Shown here: in pieces, positions 63,865 to 64,000 of the stretch
Layout: the number at the start of each line of letters is the position of its first letter
Position numbering within the stretch: position 1 is the first letter of the stretch
NCBI RefSeq assembly: GCF_041435055.1
Contig: NZ_CP108002.1
Location: 5,766,001-5,830,000 of the forward strand
Length of the DNA stretch: 64,000 nucleotides
Direction: 5' to 3'
Source of the DNA: Streptomyces sp. NBC_00341
Lineage (GTDB): Bacteria > Actinomycetota > Actinomycetes > Streptomycetales > Streptomycetaceae
The notes under the pieces: generated by a model
Seen by the model: the letters and a program-made list of their open reading frames with translations, nothing else
Database searches by the model: none
What the model was told of the DNA's origin: nothing
Program-made: the position numbers and the translations under genes

Positions 63865-64000
63865 GTTTGTGAGGCTATGTCCACCTCCGGTGGCCCGCGA
63901 CCCGGTCCATGACGTGCCCAGCAGACCGGGAACGGCCCCGGGATCCGGTGCGTCCTGCCTCTCGTACGGGTGTGCCCGCCGAGGGGCGCGCCCCGGTGTT
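63865..64000. other. Window end: upstream region of the TPM/PspA operon
   Basis: 136 bp carry the presumed promoter of the TPM-PspA operon. The GGTTCGACTC at ~63841-63850, just inside the TPM gene, resembles a tRNA T-loop but no acceptor stem or anticodon arm can be built around it. No coding start is supported before the window ends. Confidence 0.4.

Overview
The window reads as a chromosomal segment of a Streptomyces or very close relative. The DNA is very G+C rich with G/C at third codon positions, GTG starts are common, and several families are typical of the group: a WhiB-like protein, DUF1707 and DUF4245 proteins, PadR and MmyB-type regulators, SpoIIE/PP2C phosphatases fused to anti-sigma-type ATPase domains, and a polyphosphate glucokinase. 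From about 3 to 29 kb the order penicillin-binding protein, SpoIIE phosphatase, DUF402 protein, fumC, class I fumarase, DUF1707 protein, wblI, glpX, DUF4245 protein, nitroreductase, xseB/xseA, APC permease, ispH, ppgK, ychF matches the core region I recall from S. coelicolor (from memory, not checked here).

Layout. 1-3 kb: a PadR-controlled ABC exporter operon (permease cut by the window edge) and an SPFH protein overlapping a ribbon-helix-helix-like small protein. 3-29 kb: housekeeping genes for cell-wall synthesis (bifunctional PBP), the TCA cycle (fumarases of both classes), gluconeogenesis (glpX), isoprenoid synthesis (ispH), DNA repair (exonuclease VII), glucose phosphorylation (ppgK) and ribosome-associated GTPase function (ychF). 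Accessory genes in this stretch are a secreted SGNH hydrolase with a ricin-type lectin tail and a divergent MFS/LuxR-type pair. Convergent gene pairs are separated by long perfect hairpins.

28.8-31.0 kb: a small island flanked by two diverged copies of the ychF 3' end. It carries a Phd/RelE-type toxin-antitoxin pair and an unrecognised 389-residue protein, but no integrase. It looks like a decayed or passively carried integrative element targeted to the ychF 3' end.

31-64 kb: strain-variable territory. It holds a TetR cassette with twin operators, a ProC-like dehydrogenase, an alkylsulfatase, a three-gene TPR/CHAT-protease cassette with 29-bp repeats upstream, an MmyB-type regulator divergent from an aldo/keto reductase across a perfect palindrome, and SDR and LysR genes. 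Further on are an ArsR-SRPBCC operon with a near-consensus and probably leaderless promoter, a Tat-exported bicovalent flavoprotein, an LLM flavin enzyme, a secreted GH65-discoidin enzyme, a threonine-synthase-like enzyme, a GntR regulator, an NCS1 permease with an eight-cysteine tail, and a group of signalling genes (SPOR-like, Nudix, RsbW-like, PAS-GAF-SpoIIE-ATPase). The window ends with a PspA/TPM envelope-stress pair.

The strongest candidates for something not yet described are the TPR/CHAT cassette, the ychF-targeted island, and the long hairpin that buries the ispH ribosome binding site. No rRNA, tRNA or CRISPR array was found, and no intact IS element was recognised.
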